DNA of 64,000 nucleotides from assembly GCA_030531005.1 (NCBI GenBank), contig JAUMTW010000001.1, positions 265,227 through 329,226 on the forward strand. Direction: 5' to 3'. A program made the translations under genes and the position numbers. Under the pieces are notes generated by a model. It saw only the letters and a program-made list of their open reading frames with translations. It was not told the DNA's origin and made no database searches. The stretch comes from Corynebacterium sp. Its GTDB lineage: Bacteria > Actinomycetota > Actinomycetes > Mycobacteriales > Mycobacteriaceae. This document shows positions 7,556-16,662 of this stretch, piece after piece. Every line of letters begins with the position of its first letter. Positions within the stretch are counted from its first letter, which is position 1.

Positions 7556-9469
7556 GTGCAGGAGAGGCTGACACAGATTGAGAAACAGGATATTCCCCTG
7601 AACAACGCAGAATATGCCTCGGAAACCCCCGAGCAAGATGATGTACAAGCTGTAAATGAAGCACACAACGAAGGCTTTGAAGGCCTTGAGCTTCCACAGA
7701 AGATTATTGAAGCCGTTCGTAAGGTAGGCTTCGAACGCCCCTCACCAATTCAGGAGCAGACCATACCACTGCTCATGCAAGGTCATGATGTGATGGGTTT
7801 GGCTCAAACCGGTACCGGTAAGACTGCCGCTTTCGCGCTGCCAATTCTTTCCCAGATTGATATTTCGCAGCGACACCCCCAGGCCTTGGTATTGGCCCCT
7901 ACCCGTGAGCTTGCCTTGCAGGTAGCTGACTCCTTCCAATCCTTTGCCGATCACCTCGGTGATGTACACGTGCTGCCAATTTACGGTGGTCAGTCCTATG
8001 GTATTCAGCTCTCTGGGCTGCGCCGTGGTGCACACATCGTAGTAGGTACTCCAGGTCGTATTATCGATCACCTGGAAAAGGGTAGCTTGGATATCTCCGC
8101 ATTGCGCTTCCTCGTTCTCGATGAGGCCGATGAGATGCTGAACATGGGCTTCCAGGAAGATGTCGAGCGCATCTTGAAGGACACTCCAGAAGATAAGCAT
8201 GTAGCGCTATTTTCTGCGACGATGCCAAATTCCATTCGCCGCTTGAGCAAGCAGTACATGCAAGATCCGCTGGAAGTGCAGGTGAAGTCGGAAACCCGTA
8301 CTAACACCAATATCACCCAGCGTTTCTTGAATGTAGCGCACCGCAACAAGCTCGATGCTTTGACCCGTATTTTGGAGGTCACTGAGTTCGAGGCGATGAT
8401 CATGTTCGTACGCACGAAGCATGAGACCGAAGAACTTGCTGAGAAGCTGCGTGCTCGTGGATTCTCTGCTGCTGCTATCAACGGTGATATCGCACAGCAA
8501 CAGCGTGAGCGCACCGTGGATCAGCTCAAAGATGGCCGCCTAGACATCCTGGTCGCAACCGATGTTGCTGCCCGTGGTCTGGACGTGGAGCGCATCACCC
8601 ACGTTTTCAACTACGACATTCCAAATGACACCGAGAGCTATGTGCACCGTATCGGACGTACCGGTCGTGCAGGGCGTAGTGGTGAGGCGATCTTGTTCGT
8701 CACCCCACGTGAGCGTCGTATGCTGCGTGCCATTGAAAAGGCAACCAATGCGCGGTTAGAAGAGATGGACCTGCCAACCGTTGACGAGGTTAACGAGTCG
8801 CGCAAGGCAAAGTTCGCTGATTCCATCACCGCATCCCTGGAAGATTCCCAGGTTGCTATTTTCCGCACCTTGATCAAGCAATATTCCGAGGAACATGACG
8901 TTCCACTAGAGGATATTGCTGCTGCATTGGCTACCCAGGCACGTGCTGGTGACGAGCTCTTGATGAAGGAGCCACCACCAGAGCGTCGGCGTGAGCGTGG
9001 TAATCGCGAGCGCGACTTCGACCGTGGTGGTCGTCGTGGAGATCGTGACTTTGATCGCGGTGGCCGCCGCAACCGACGCCATGAAAACGATGGTAACTTC
9101 GTGACCTACCGTCTGGATGTAGGCAAGCGTCAGAACATCCGCCCTGGTGCCATCGTTGGTGCTATCGCCAATGAAGGTGGCCTGTCGAATACCGATTTTG
9201 GTCGCATCACCATCGGCGCGGAGCATACTTTGGTGGAGCTGCCAAAGGATTTGCCACGTTCCTTCTTTGACAGTCTGCGCGATACTCGCATTTCCGGGCA
9301 GCTGATCAATATTGAGCGTGATAGTGGCCAGCCACCACGCCGTAACAACCGTTACCGTGATGATCGCGGCGATCGTGGTGGTTACCGTGGTGATCGTGGC
9401 GATCGTGGCGGTTACCGTGATGACCGTGGCCGTGACCGCAAGCGTCGTGATAAGCGTGACCGCTACTAA
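7556..9469 (+). CDS. deaD: DEAD-box ATP-dependent RNA helicase with RGG/RGD-rich tail
   Basis: Cytoplasmic RNA helicase acting in ribosome assembly and mRNA turnover. Motifs run in order: Q-motif GFERPSPIQEQTIP (residues 59-72), Walker A AQTGTGKT, PTRELA, TPGR, DEAD (VLDEADEM), SAT, and the second RecA domain ending in HRIGRTGRAGR. A DbpA/CsdA-type RNA-binding domain lies near residues 500-575 (TYRLDVGKRQNIRPGAIVGA). Two arginine-rich stretches flank it (about 465-495 and 590-637), with repeats such as DRGGYRGDRGDRGG. The start is a GTG with only a weak GGGAT upstream, so the N-terminus is less certain than the rest. The gene ends before a strong hairpin at 9545. Confidence 0.93.
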   Translation: MQERLTQIEKQDIPLNNAEYASETPEQDDVQAVNEAHNEGFEGLELPQKIIEAVRKVGFERPSPIQEQTIPLLMQGHDVMGLAQTGTGKTAAFALPILSQIDISQRHPQALVLAPTRELALQVADSFQSFADHLGDVHVLPIYGGQSYGIQLSGLRRGAHIVVGTPGRIIDHLEKGSLDISALRFLVLDEADEMLNMGFQEDVERILKDTPEDKHVALFSATMPNSIRRLSKQYMQDPLEVQVKSETRTNTNITQRFLNVAHRNKLDALTRILEVTEFEAMIMFVRTKHETEELAEKLRARGFSAAAINGDIAQQQRERTVDQLKDGRLDILVATDVAARGLDVERITHVFNYDIPNDTESYVHRIGRTGRAGRSGEAILFVTPRERRMLRAIEKATNARLEEMDLPTVDEVNESRKAKFADSITASLEDSQVAIFRTLIKQYSEEHDVPLEDIAAALATQARAGDELLMKEPPPERRRERGNRERDFDRGGRRGDRDFDRGGRRNRRHENDGNFVTYRLDVGKRQNIRPGAIVGAIANEGGLSNTDFGRITIGAEHTLVELPKDLPRSFFDSLRDTRISGQLINIERDSGQPPRRNNRYRDDRGDRGGYRGDRGDRGGYRDDRGRDRKRRDKRDRY

Positions 9470-9544
9470 GAGTTAGCTCATTGCGCGACCTATGTATTTG
9501 GGCGTATCACGCTTCTGCACCCTTGAGGTGCAGGAATAATGAAG

Positions 9545-9585
9545 AAGGCAGTAGTACTTTTGAAGGTACTACTGCCTTAGCTTTT
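9545..9585 (+). terminator. Rho-independent terminator after deaD
   Basis: AAGGCAGTAGTAC (9545-9557) pairs perfectly with GTACTACTGCCTT (9566-9578) around an 8-base loop, followed by a short T-rich run. It lies 75 bases after the deaD stop. Confidence 0.8.
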
Positions 9586-9700
9586 AAGAGAGAACGAGGG
9601 GGAAACTGAACTTCCCTTGAAGCTGTTGCGCTCGCTGTGGTTCGCTGGTTGCTGCTGTTACGCGGAGGTCAAGCGGCGCTTCTACGATGGTGAACATATG

Positions 9701-9736
9701 AAAACTGGCCCCTACCTTTGTGAAGTAGTGGCCAGT
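9701..9736 (-). terminator. Terminator of the minus-strand membrane protein gene
   Basis: ACTGGCCCCTAC (9704-9715) pairs with GTAGTGGCCAGT (9725-9736) with one mismatch. Read on the minus strand the hairpin ends in TTTT, just downstream of the 9770-10228 gene. Confidence 0.6.
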
Positions 9737-9769
9737 CTGTCTGTTCTTTTACGCTGAGGCGAGAACTGA

Positions 9770-10228
9770 CTAGATCAACATTAAGATCAGGACAACTACC
9801 CAGAGCAGGGAGAAAATACCGCCGAACATAGACAGCTGGGACTTCGACTTATCCCAGTCCAGGTCCGTTGGAGCTTTGTCGGTAGCCTCGGCAATCCCCA
9901 AAGCGGCAGCAATGGCGCGTTGGCGTGGCAGGATAACGAAGAAGAGCAATGCCCAGGCAATAACGGCTAAGAGAATAGAGGCGTGATACTTACCCTCAGA
10001 CCAGTGATCATCGGTAAACATTAAGGCGAAACCGAATAAGGGGGCCAGTAGGGATAGCACGCCGTAGGTTTGGCTAATGCGTAGCAAATTCTTGGCTGCA
10101 CCCTTCGCAGATTCATTGCCCTTATGGGCCTCATAAGCGCGGACGTGGAAGGTCGATATTGCTACGGTGACTGGACCTAAGAAAAGGACGGCTGCTAATA
10201 CGTGCAGCACGACGAATAAGGTATTCAC
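9770..10228 (-). CDS. Four-helix integral membrane protein, DUF2269-like
   Basis: A 152-residue protein that is nearly all membrane. Four helices are visible: residues 2-24 (TLFVVLHVLAAVLFLGPVTV), about 52-70, about 82-103, and the C-terminal SMFGGIFSLLWVVVLILMLI. A basic loop with RQRAIAAALG lies between helices 3 and 4. The pattern resembles DUF2269-type predicted membrane proteins, but I have no sequence search to confirm it. No catalytic motif is visible and the function is unknown. It stands alone on the minus strand, with its own terminator and about 50 bases separating it from the HNH gene upstream. Confidence 0.65.
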   Translation of the reverse strand: MNTLFVVLHVLAAVLFLGPVTVAISTFHVRAYEAHKGNESAKGAAKNLLRISQTYGVLSLLAPLFGFALMFTDDHWSEGKYHASILLAVIAWALLFFVILPRQRAIAAALGIAEATDKAPTDLDWDKSKSQLSMFGGIFSLLWVVVLILMLI

Positions 10229-10281
10229 GAGATAGCCTTTCTAGCATCAGGTGGAGATATTTCTTTTAGTACCTCGTCACT

Positions 10282-10923
10282 TTAACTCAAAAGGCACTGC
10301 TTATGCATAGTTTTTAAGTCACTTTGAGGCAAACTTAAACCATATTTCAAGGCAACTTCTGCCATTTGATTGACGTATCTACACCTAAAGTTACGTAATG
10401 GCGGTAACCATTGACTTGGCAGTTGGTCCGCCTTCTCCCGATTAGCTTCTTTGCTCACCGCTAAGAGGTTTGCTGGATCATTGGCAAAGGCTACACGTGT
10501 GGCATCATCCCAGTCGTAAGCGCCAAGGTCCCACGCAGCAGACAGAGGGATAATGTGGTCAATCTCAATGTCGGTTGCGTCACCATGAGCGACCTCCAAG
10601 CGATTCCCAGTATAAGGATCAATCGTCCATCCGTTTTGAACGCGGCACTCGTTTTCGCTCATTTCCTGCTCTATCAGGGCATCCCGCAGAATGAGTTCGC
10701 GGGTAGTGCAGCCAGTGGTGGCATCAGTTGCCCAACCGCCGAATTGGCCTTGGCGGTTATAACCTAGCACTTGCACCCGTTGTGGGCTGCTTTTCAATTG
10801 ATGCAGGGCAGGGGAGGAATGCTCAATGGGTGGCAGACTCCAGGCAATCAACACGAGGGTGCAAGCACACAAGATGTAGAAACAATAGCGAGATACTGTG
10901 CTAGTTGGTTGTGAGGGCATCAT
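10282..10923 (-). CDS. Membrane-anchored or secreted HNH nuclease (DUF1524/GmrSD C-terminal type)
   Basis: The core is a His-Asn-His nuclease: EIDHIIPLSAAWDLGA supplies the DH pair, and NDPANLLAVSKEANREKAD supplies the Asn and the downstream catalytic region, as in DUF1524 proteins and the C-terminal domain of GmrSD. The frame is open from 11124, but I prefer the MM pair at 10923/10920. The protein then begins with a short basic stretch and one hydrophobic segment (CFYILCACTLVLIAWSL), a signal peptide or anchor, placing the nuclease outside the membrane. The longer start would add about 67 basic residues with no domain. Similar secreted HNH proteins are common in corynebacteria; the physiological substrate is unknown. 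Confidence 0.75.
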   Translation of the reverse strand: MMPSQPTSTVSRYCFYILCACTLVLIAWSLPPIEHSSPALHQLKSSPQRVQVLGYNRQGQFGGWATDATTGCTTRELILRDALIEQEMSENECRVQNGWTIDPYTGNRLEVAHGDATDIEIDHIIPLSAAWDLGAYDWDDATRVAFANDPANLLAVSKEANREKADQLPSQWLPPLRNFRCRYVNQMAEVALKYGLSLPQSDLKTMHKQCLLS

Positions 10924-11220
10924 ACTTTTTAGACGGTATGCGTGCCTGGCTCGGTTCTGCTTTCTGCTGCCTCGTCGTTCTGCTGCCTCATACTTGTATT
11001 GCTGCGTTGTGCCCAGAAACTCTACAAGCAGCCTGGCTCGTTGTCTGAGCCTAGACTGCGTCATGAGGCATTTTGTCAATGAGGTGAAGTATGCGTGCTG
11101 AGCTTGAGGCTTTCTTAACTCCACGGTTTTTCGAACCCCGCGGTGTCGGCATCCTTCGGAGAAATTGTAAGCAGTGAAACGACGGTAACGAGGGCGGTAG
11201 CTATTCAGTTCGGGATCATC

Positions 11221-11460
11221 TCATGTCGCGTTTTTCCAAGTCGGGTTGAGTCTGAAAACGAAGACGCTCACCGCACTGGTAATAACATCGCTGATGACAC
11301 CAGGGGGATTGAGGGACTTGCAGTACAGCGACAAACATCATCAACGGGCCGAAAGCCGAGCCAAAACTGCCTAGGCAAAAGCGATCAGATTCAGATTCGA
11401 ATCCGAGTGGGTAAGGGGTCAGATTGCCCAAGATGGTGGCAACGGTGACCTCATCTATCA
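11221..11460 (-). pseudogene. Relic of a sodium:solute symporter (PutP-like C-terminal part)
   Basis: Minus-strand DNA here encodes pieces typical of the late transmembrane part of SSS symporters, but in two frames. One frame has GSFGSAFGPLMMFVAVL; after a frameshift near 11290-11320 another frame continues PGVISDVITSAVSVFVF and NPTWKNAT before a stop at 11221. In intact PutP proteins the equivalent line is a GFGSAFGPLM helix followed by a G-rich MITG-type helix. No start, no N-terminal two thirds and no intact frame remain. The SSS assignment is by eye; the exact parent transporter is uncertain. Confidence 0.45.
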
Positions 11461-11868
11461 GCGAAAAGTAGTGGGTTTGACTGTGCCATCCGTATAAGGG
11501 GCGTAATTATTACCTGGTGCCCAATTCCAGAGAATGCTGATGTCGCCGAGCAAGAGCAGCGCAGAGGCGAGTGTAACCCATTTCCAATAGGTCAACAATC
11601 AACAAGAAGTCCGGCTGCGATCCATAGCTCAGTGATGCCGTCGGCGCGGAGGGGCGCCAGGCACCCCTTTGAGTAGCCAGCCAAAACCAAATCCGAGGCG
11701 GTAGCTGGTAGTGAGGCGACTGCCGGGAATCAATGCAGTTGGGTTTGCGTAGAGAGGAATGCGTAGAGAGGAAGTAGTATTCCTGCCGGGAAATGCCGGA
11801 GATGCTTTGCTATCGGCTGGTAGTTTCCCGGTTTGAGGGAACAGTGCAAATACGACTATCGAACACAT
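11458..11868 (-). pseudogene. Frameshifted membrane-protein gene
   Basis: Three minus-strand frames continue one another: SYRLGFGFGWLLKGVPG, then ADGITELWIAAGLL, then YWKWVTLASALLLLGDI followed by ILWNWAPGNNYAPYTDG and a stop at 11458. Together they look like a small multi-helix membrane protein, broken by at least two frameshifts. A 14-bp tandem duplication (11746-11759 and 11760-11773) would itself shift the frame. I cannot name the family. Confidence 0.5.
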
Positions 11869-12022
11869 GTTCTATATTTTTGGCGAAGGTTGGGGCTTTG
11901 CAGAATCTTCGTGTCGAGTGCTCTTGTTAGACTGGGGTACGCAAAAAGAGATCATGCAAGATACCAGCTAGTAAGTGCCGGGATGTATTGCCGTGATGAA
12001 AGAGTAAGAGGAGCAAAGGAGC

Positions 12023-15000
12023 ATGGTTGTGGATCGCAATGAAGCCTTTCTTGAGTCCTTTGCGCAGCGTGCAGAAGACTATATTTTGCACGGTTTTTGG
12101 AGCGCTGATCTTGGATTGGCCCTGTGGTTCGAGCGGGTGAATGGTCACAAGATTGTGATCCCATCCATGCTGCCGGAGGATGCGTTTCCACCAGTCATTA
12201 TGGATTTTTTGGCTTCGTTGCAGCATCCGCGTAATTACACCGTCCAGCTGCTGACGACCAAAGGTCGCCCCGTTTCGCTCAAGATGCCGGTCTTCCCGCT
12301 GACTCCAGAGCGTGCAGCAGATCTTCTCTATGCGCTGTACATTTTGCAGGATCCTACATATGTATCGCATCGGCGAGAATCTGGGCAGTCGCAATTGCGC
12401 CGCGATGCCAGAGAATTTCGGCAGGTAGTCGAGCGAACAGCAGCGCGGCAAGAACAGGTCGCTGTAGTCAATCAAGCTGCGCAGGAGTATAGCGCAGAGG
12501 AGATGCTTGGGGACGAAGGCATCGCTATTGATCAGCAACAACAAGACGTAACCCCCGGACAAACCTGGGGGATTGGACGCGATCTGTGTTGGCTTGCCCG
12601 TTTTCGTGCGGGTCTCGGTACCTTTGTCCGCGCTGGCAATGTCGGGATTACCCTGCGACAGTTTGAGCGCGAATGGTATCCAGTCTGGAAACTACAGATG
12701 GGGTTGGCTGAAGATACCTGGCTGCGCGAGATGATGAACGCTTGCCCACAAGTCCTGCTCAGTAACTTTGGTGGGCACCTCGGCGAAGCGCTTAATGTTG
12801 AACTTACCCCCTGGATCGTCAATGCGAACCTGCATCGCATACACGAGATCCCACGCGCATATGGTTGGCAAGGCTTTGTGCGTAGTTTGTTACACGGCAC
12901 CGCTTTTGGGCAAGGCAGTGCCCGCATGGTGCGCGCATTAAGCCAATGGAATTCTTCCGTGCGGGCGGAAGGTCTGCAGCTTATCGTCAAATTTGAGTGT
13001 GTGAGCGACAGCTATGCGAACGAAATAAGCCTTGCTAGTTTAGAAAGCCTGGAGGAATATAGTCTCAAGGCTGTACCGCTACGTTCAGATGCGCAGGTAT
13101 CAGAATTCCCTGCAATAGATTTCGATGATGCCTTTGAGACTGACTCTTCGCTGGTTGAGGTGAAGGAGCGCCCTGAGGATGAACAGCTCGCACCCGATGA
13201 CCGCAAAGTCCATCAAATGGCAGATTCTTCTCAGGCACTTTGGGTCGCACGTGTACAAATGTACGCCGATTCCGTAGGTGTGCAGCCCATTCGATTGAGC
13301 GAGCTCAGCTCCAATATTCGCAATGATTTGGATAACCGCCATACGCGCCTGCTTGATGCAGCACCAGTACTCGATCCAAACCGCATGGTGGATTCGGGAG
13401 ATTTTCTGCTGAGCGCGCAAGTGCAAACCATGATTGACTTTGATCGTCAGTCAAGTGAGGCTGGGGAATGGGATGCCTACTTAAGTACTGCAGAGTTAGC
13501 GCAGTTGCTCGTCGATGCGGACAATATTTCCAAAGCCCAAGGTGTTCGCTTTGTAATCCCGCAGGATTGGAGAGACAACAGGGTCAAAGTCAAGCTCAAG
13601 GTCGATCCACCGCAAATTCGTGATGCCATCTTGGGCTTTGATACCCTGTTTGATTTTAGTGTAGAAGCTGCGGTTGGCGAGCATGCCTTAAGCAGTGCCG
13701 AAATGCGCACGCTCCTAGAGTCCTCATCTTCATTGGTGCGTTTTCGCAATCAGTGGATTTTTGCTGACCCAACAATGCTGCATAATGCAGGGAAGCTCCT
13801 GGAAAAACTCGAAAGTCGCGCCCAGCAACATCTCGAGGAACAGGCAGATCAATTGCAATTGCTCCAAGATCAGCTTGATGACGAGGATGGTGCTGCAGAA
13901 TTATTAAGTGGGCAACACGATGCCCTGGTGACCGCAGCAGAGGACAATCAGGTTACGAGTCTCGGATTCCTGCGCGAGTTGAGCTTAGAATCAGGCGACC
14001 TTCTCGAAGTCCAAATTCCCGGTTGGCAGCAAAGCCTCATTGGTGGCCAAGATCAGAGTGATCCTAGCGAGATACACCTGGAGATGCCAGATAGCTTGCA
14101 CGCTGAACTGCGTGATTATCAACAGCGTGGCGTGCAATGGCTGTATTGGATGGGGCAACGTGGCATCGGTGCGATTCTTGCAGATGATATGGGCTTAGGT
14201 AAAACGCTGCAAATTATCGCTCTGGAAGTGTATGAGCGGGAGCACCGCCATGAAGATGCGCGCAAAGCTCCACTTCCGCAGTTGCCTACTTTGGTAGTAT
14301 GCCCAACCTCGTTAATGCTTAATTGGAAGCAAGAAATCGCCAAATTTGCCCCTCATCTGCGTACGGTTATTCATCATGGACCGCAACGCCTCAAGGGTTG
14401 TGAGGCGCGTAAACAATTCGGGGAAGCTGATATCATCATTACCAGCTACGGTATGGTAGTTTCTGACGTCGAACTCATTCGGAGCTTTTTCTTCAAGCGC
14501 ATCGTAGTTGATGAGGCCCAGAAATTGAAGAATGCTCATACGAAGGTCAATTGGAATATGGGTCGGTTAGTAACCCACCATCGGGTAGCGCTGAGCGGCA
14601 CCCCAGTAGAAAACCACCTCTTGGAACTGCATTCCTTAATGGATTTCTGTAACAAGGGTTCATTGGGAAGTCGCAAATTTTTCTGTGCGCATTTTGCAAT
14701 TCCTATCGAGAAATATAACGATGAAGACGCACTTGCACGTTTGCGTACCTTTGTGAATCCTTTCATTCTGCGGCGTTCGAAGCAGGATCCAGCGATTCAA
14801 AATTCCTTGCCCGAAAAACAAGAGATGGTTGTGCCTGTGCCACTGACTCCAGAGCAGGCAACGTTGTATAAGGCTTATAATGATGAGGTACTACGTAAGA
14901 TTGCTAAAAGTGAAGAATCACTACACAGTTTGATTTTCAAGGCGCTGACTTCCTACAAGCAGATTTGTAATCACCCGGCAAATTTTCTCAAAGATGATTC

Positions 15001-15598
15001 TGCAGTGGTGATTGAAAATACACACCGATCAGGTAAAGTCGCAGCAGCAACCGCTCTCATCGAGACCGCATTGGCGCAAGGGGAGAAGGTCCTCATCTTC
15101 ACTCAATTTGTGCAATTCGCGCGCATTCTGCAGCGCTATTTTGAAACGAAATTCCGTACCGAAGTGCCAATTTTCTATGGCGATCTTAGCCCCCAAAAGC
15201 GTGCAGAGCTTGTTGCTCGCTTTCAAGAGGATGCTGGGACCAAGATAATGATTCTTACTTTAGGATCTGGGGGTGTTGGCTTAAACCTTACCGCAGCGAA
15301 TGTTGTGATCCACATGGATCGCTGGTGGAACCCCGCGGTGGAAAACCAAGCAACAGACCGTGCCTACCGCATTGGACAGGATAAGCAAGTTCGTGTGTAT
15401 AAAATGGTCAGCCAAGGGACAATTGAAGAACGTATCGATGAACTTATCTCACGCAAACAAGAACTTGCCGCGGAAGTCATCAGCGGTGGAGAAAGCTGGC
15501 TGAACCAATTAAGCCGTGAAGAATTACGTGACCTGCTCTCCTTCAACACTGATGGCGACGGCGAATTAGCCCGCCTGCGAGAGGATACTGATGCCTAA
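12023..15598 (+). CDS. SNF2-family DEAD/DEAH helicase
   Basis: A 1191-residue SWI2/SNF2 ATPase. The C-terminal motor begins near residue 690 (LRDYQQRGVQWLYWM) and has Walker A DDMGLGKTLQI (near 721), DEAQ-type Walker B VVDEAQKLKN, SGTPVENHLLELHSLMDF, and helicase motifs V/VI in GGVGLNLTAANVV and ENQATDRAYRIGQDKQV. The N-terminal 650 residues are a large accessory region with a coiled segment near 590-620. Such proteins translocate on duplex DNA and remodel protein-DNA complexes. The SWIM-protein gene overlaps its 3' end by 8 bases, a pairing common for bacterial SNF2/SWIM partners. AGAGGAG and AAAGGAG lie before ATG 12023; a GTG at 12029 is possible. Confidence 0.9.
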   Translation: MVVDRNEAFLESFAQRAEDYILHGFWSADLGLALWFERVNGHKIVIPSMLPEDAFPPVIMDFLASLQHPRNYTVQLLTTKGRPVSLKMPVFPLTPERAADLLYALYILQDPTYVSHRRESGQSQLRRDAREFRQVVERTAARQEQVAVVNQAAQEYSAEEMLGDEGIAIDQQQQDVTPGQTWGIGRDLCWLARFRAGLGTFVRAGNVGITLRQFEREWYPVWKLQMGLAEDTWLREMMNACPQVLLSNFGGHLGEALNVELTPWIVNANLHRIHEIPRAYGWQGFVRSLLHGTAFGQGSARMVRALSQWNSSVRAEGLQLIVKFECVSDSYANEISLASLESLEEYSLKAVPLRSDAQVSEFPAIDFDDAFETDSSLVEVKERPEDEQLAPDDRKVHQMADSSQALWVARVQMYADSVGVQPIRLSELSSNIRNDLDNRHTRLLDAAPVLDPNRMVDSGDFLLSAQVQTMIDFDRQSSEAGEWDAYLSTAELAQLLVDADNISKAQGVRFVIPQDWRDNRVKVKLKVDPPQIRDAILGFDTLFDFSVEAAVGEHALSSAEMRTLLESSSSLVRFRNQWIFADPTMLHNAGKLLEKLESRAQQHLEEQADQLQLLQDQLDDEDGAAELLSGQHDALVTAAEDNQVTSLGFLRELSLESGDLLEVQIPGWQQSLIGGQDQSDPSEIHLEMPDSLHAELRDYQQRGVQWLYWMGQRGIGAILADDMGLGKTLQIIALEVYEREHRHEDARKAPLPQLPTLVVCPTSLMLNWKQEIAKFAPHLRTVIHHGPQRLKGCEARKQFGEADIIITSYGMVVSDVELIRSFFFKRIVVDEAQKLKNAHTKVNWNMGRLVTHHRVALSGTPVENHLLELHSLMDFCNKGSLGSRKFFCAHFAIPIEKYNDEDALARLRTFVNPFILRRSKQDPAIQNSLPEKQEMVVPVPLTPEQATLYKAYNDEVLRKIAKSEESLHSLIFKALTSYKQICNHPANFLKDDSAVVIENTHRSGKVAAATALIETALAQGEKVLIFTQFVQFARILQRYFETKFRTEVPIFYGDLSPQKRAELVARFQEDAGTKIMILTLGSGGVGLNLTAANVVIHMDRWWNPAVENQATDRAYRIGQDKQVRVYKMVSQGTIEERIDELISRKQELAAEVISGGESWLNQLSREELRDLLSFNTDGDGELARLREDTDA

Positions 15599-16571
15599 AG
15601 ACAAGATCTCAAACTCGCGGACCACTACAGGCAGCGTCGAAGATAATGTCGTTTATTTCGATTTCAAAAAGGCGCAGGCCGAAAAGACTCGTGCCGCATG
15701 GATTGCAATGCAAGAAGCGCCAAATGATGCTGAATTCGGTAGCCCCGCCACCGCCGGAATATCTCCTGGAAAGCCAGGACCCCAACCGGTGGTGGAGCCA
15801 GAAGAGTCCATAGCGCAATGGCTGCGTGCTTATTGCGAGAATGCGACTGACCACCAACGTTTTCAGCGAGCGAAGAAATACGTTGCAGAAGGACGCGTGC
15901 GACACCTAACCATTGCGGCTGGATTTGTAGCCGCAGCAGTTCACGGTACGCAGAATGAACCCTTCCAAGTCTCGGTCAGCTTTCCGAAACGCTCCAAGGC
16001 TGAGGTCGCAGAGCTGCGCGAATACCTGAGTGCCGCACCAGAGCACCTCTCAGCTGCCCGTCGGGGTAAGCTGCAATGGAGTAAGCTACAGAATTTATTC
16101 TTCGACCAACGTCATGAAGAATTAAAGGCTTCATGCAATTGTCCGGACCGACCTGTTTTTTGTAAACACGTGAACGCGGTACTGCTTCATTTCGCTGGTC
16201 AAATCGCAGAAGATCCTGCGGTGGCCTTTGAAATACGTGAGATTGCTCTTGCAGACATTCAATTGCGGCTCACGCCGCGCCAAGCTGTGGCAACAACTCC
16301 AAATGCATCGGAGTCGCATGAGCATGATCCCGCCGCATTCTGGCTCGGTAGTGCATTTCCCGATTTGCCAGAAGCGCATCCTGTGGACTTCTTTCACCAA
16401 GCAGACGAGGTGCACTTACGTGAAGCACTCAAGTCTGTGTCTGCACTACCGATTGAACAGATCCGGGCGTTTGCAGATCTTGAAGAAATTTACGAAGAGC
16501 TCATGCGCAACCAGTCTATTGAGGATGACGATTGTGAAGACGATAACTTCGATGATACGGGTGAAGACTAG
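15591..16571 (+). CDS. SWIM zinc-finger protein, partner of the SNF2 helicase
   Basis: A 326-residue protein with one recognisable domain, a SWIM zinc finger of form C-x-C-x7-C-x-H (CNCPDRPVFCKHVNAVLLHF, about residues 183-202). The region before it (QWLRAYCENATDHQRFQRA, then GRVRHLTIAAGFVAAAVHG) is the usual N-terminal part of bacterial SWIM proteins. The C-terminus is strongly acidic (EDDDCEDDNFDDTGED). SWIM domains bind DNA or protein, and in bacteria they occur beside, or fused to, SNF2 ATPases. Its ATG lies inside the helicase gene, so the two are translationally coupled and probably form a complex. The stop is followed at once by a run of nine C. Confidence 0.85.
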   Translation: MPKDKISNSRTTTGSVEDNVVYFDFKKAQAEKTRAAWIAMQEAPNDAEFGSPATAGISPGKPGPQPVVEPEESIAQWLRAYCENATDHQRFQRAKKYVAEGRVRHLTIAAGFVAAAVHGTQNEPFQVSVSFPKRSKAEVAELREYLSAAPEHLSAARRGKLQWSKLQNLFFDQRHEELKASCNCPDRPVFCKHVNAVLLHFAGQIAEDPAVAFEIREIALADIQLRLTPRQAVATTPNASESHEHDPAAFWLGSAFPDLPEAHPVDFFHQADEVHLREALKSVSALPIEQIRAFADLEEIYEELMRNQSIEDDDCEDDNFDDTGED

Positions 16572-16577
16572 GACAAT

Positions 16578-16586
16578 CCCCCCCCC
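16578..16586. repeat. Homopolymer tract of nine C
   Basis: Nine consecutive C bases lie between the stop of the SWIM gene (16571) and the ribosome-binding AGGAG of the short leader ORF (16587-16591). Tracts of this length are prone to slipped-strand length change. Here a change would alter spacing, not a reading frame. Confidence 0.7.
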
Positions 16587-16599
16587 AGGAGACGACAGC

Positions 16600-16662
16600 G
16601 TGAAGCTTGAAGAGCATAAGAACAAACGATGCAGCGACAAAATGGAGAACCTTAGGCGATGA
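16600..16662 (+). CDS. Short leader ORF coupled to the MRE11-like gene (20 codons)
   Basis: GTG 16600 follows AGGAG at 8 bases and opens a 20-codon frame (MKLEEHKNKRCSDKMENLRR) whose TGA overlaps the ATG of the next gene as ATGA. The phosphoesterase gene itself has only a weak upstream ribosome site, so reading through this leader could deliver ribosomes to it. The peptide is highly charged and not recognised. Existence of translation is inference. Confidence 0.4.
   Translation: MKLEEHKNKRCSDKMENLRR

Noticed and set aside
16228..16662. 144-codon frame overlapping the end of the SWIM gene
   Set aside because: It is a shadow of the SWIM frame for most of its length; only its last 20 codons, from GTG 16600, have a ribosome site.
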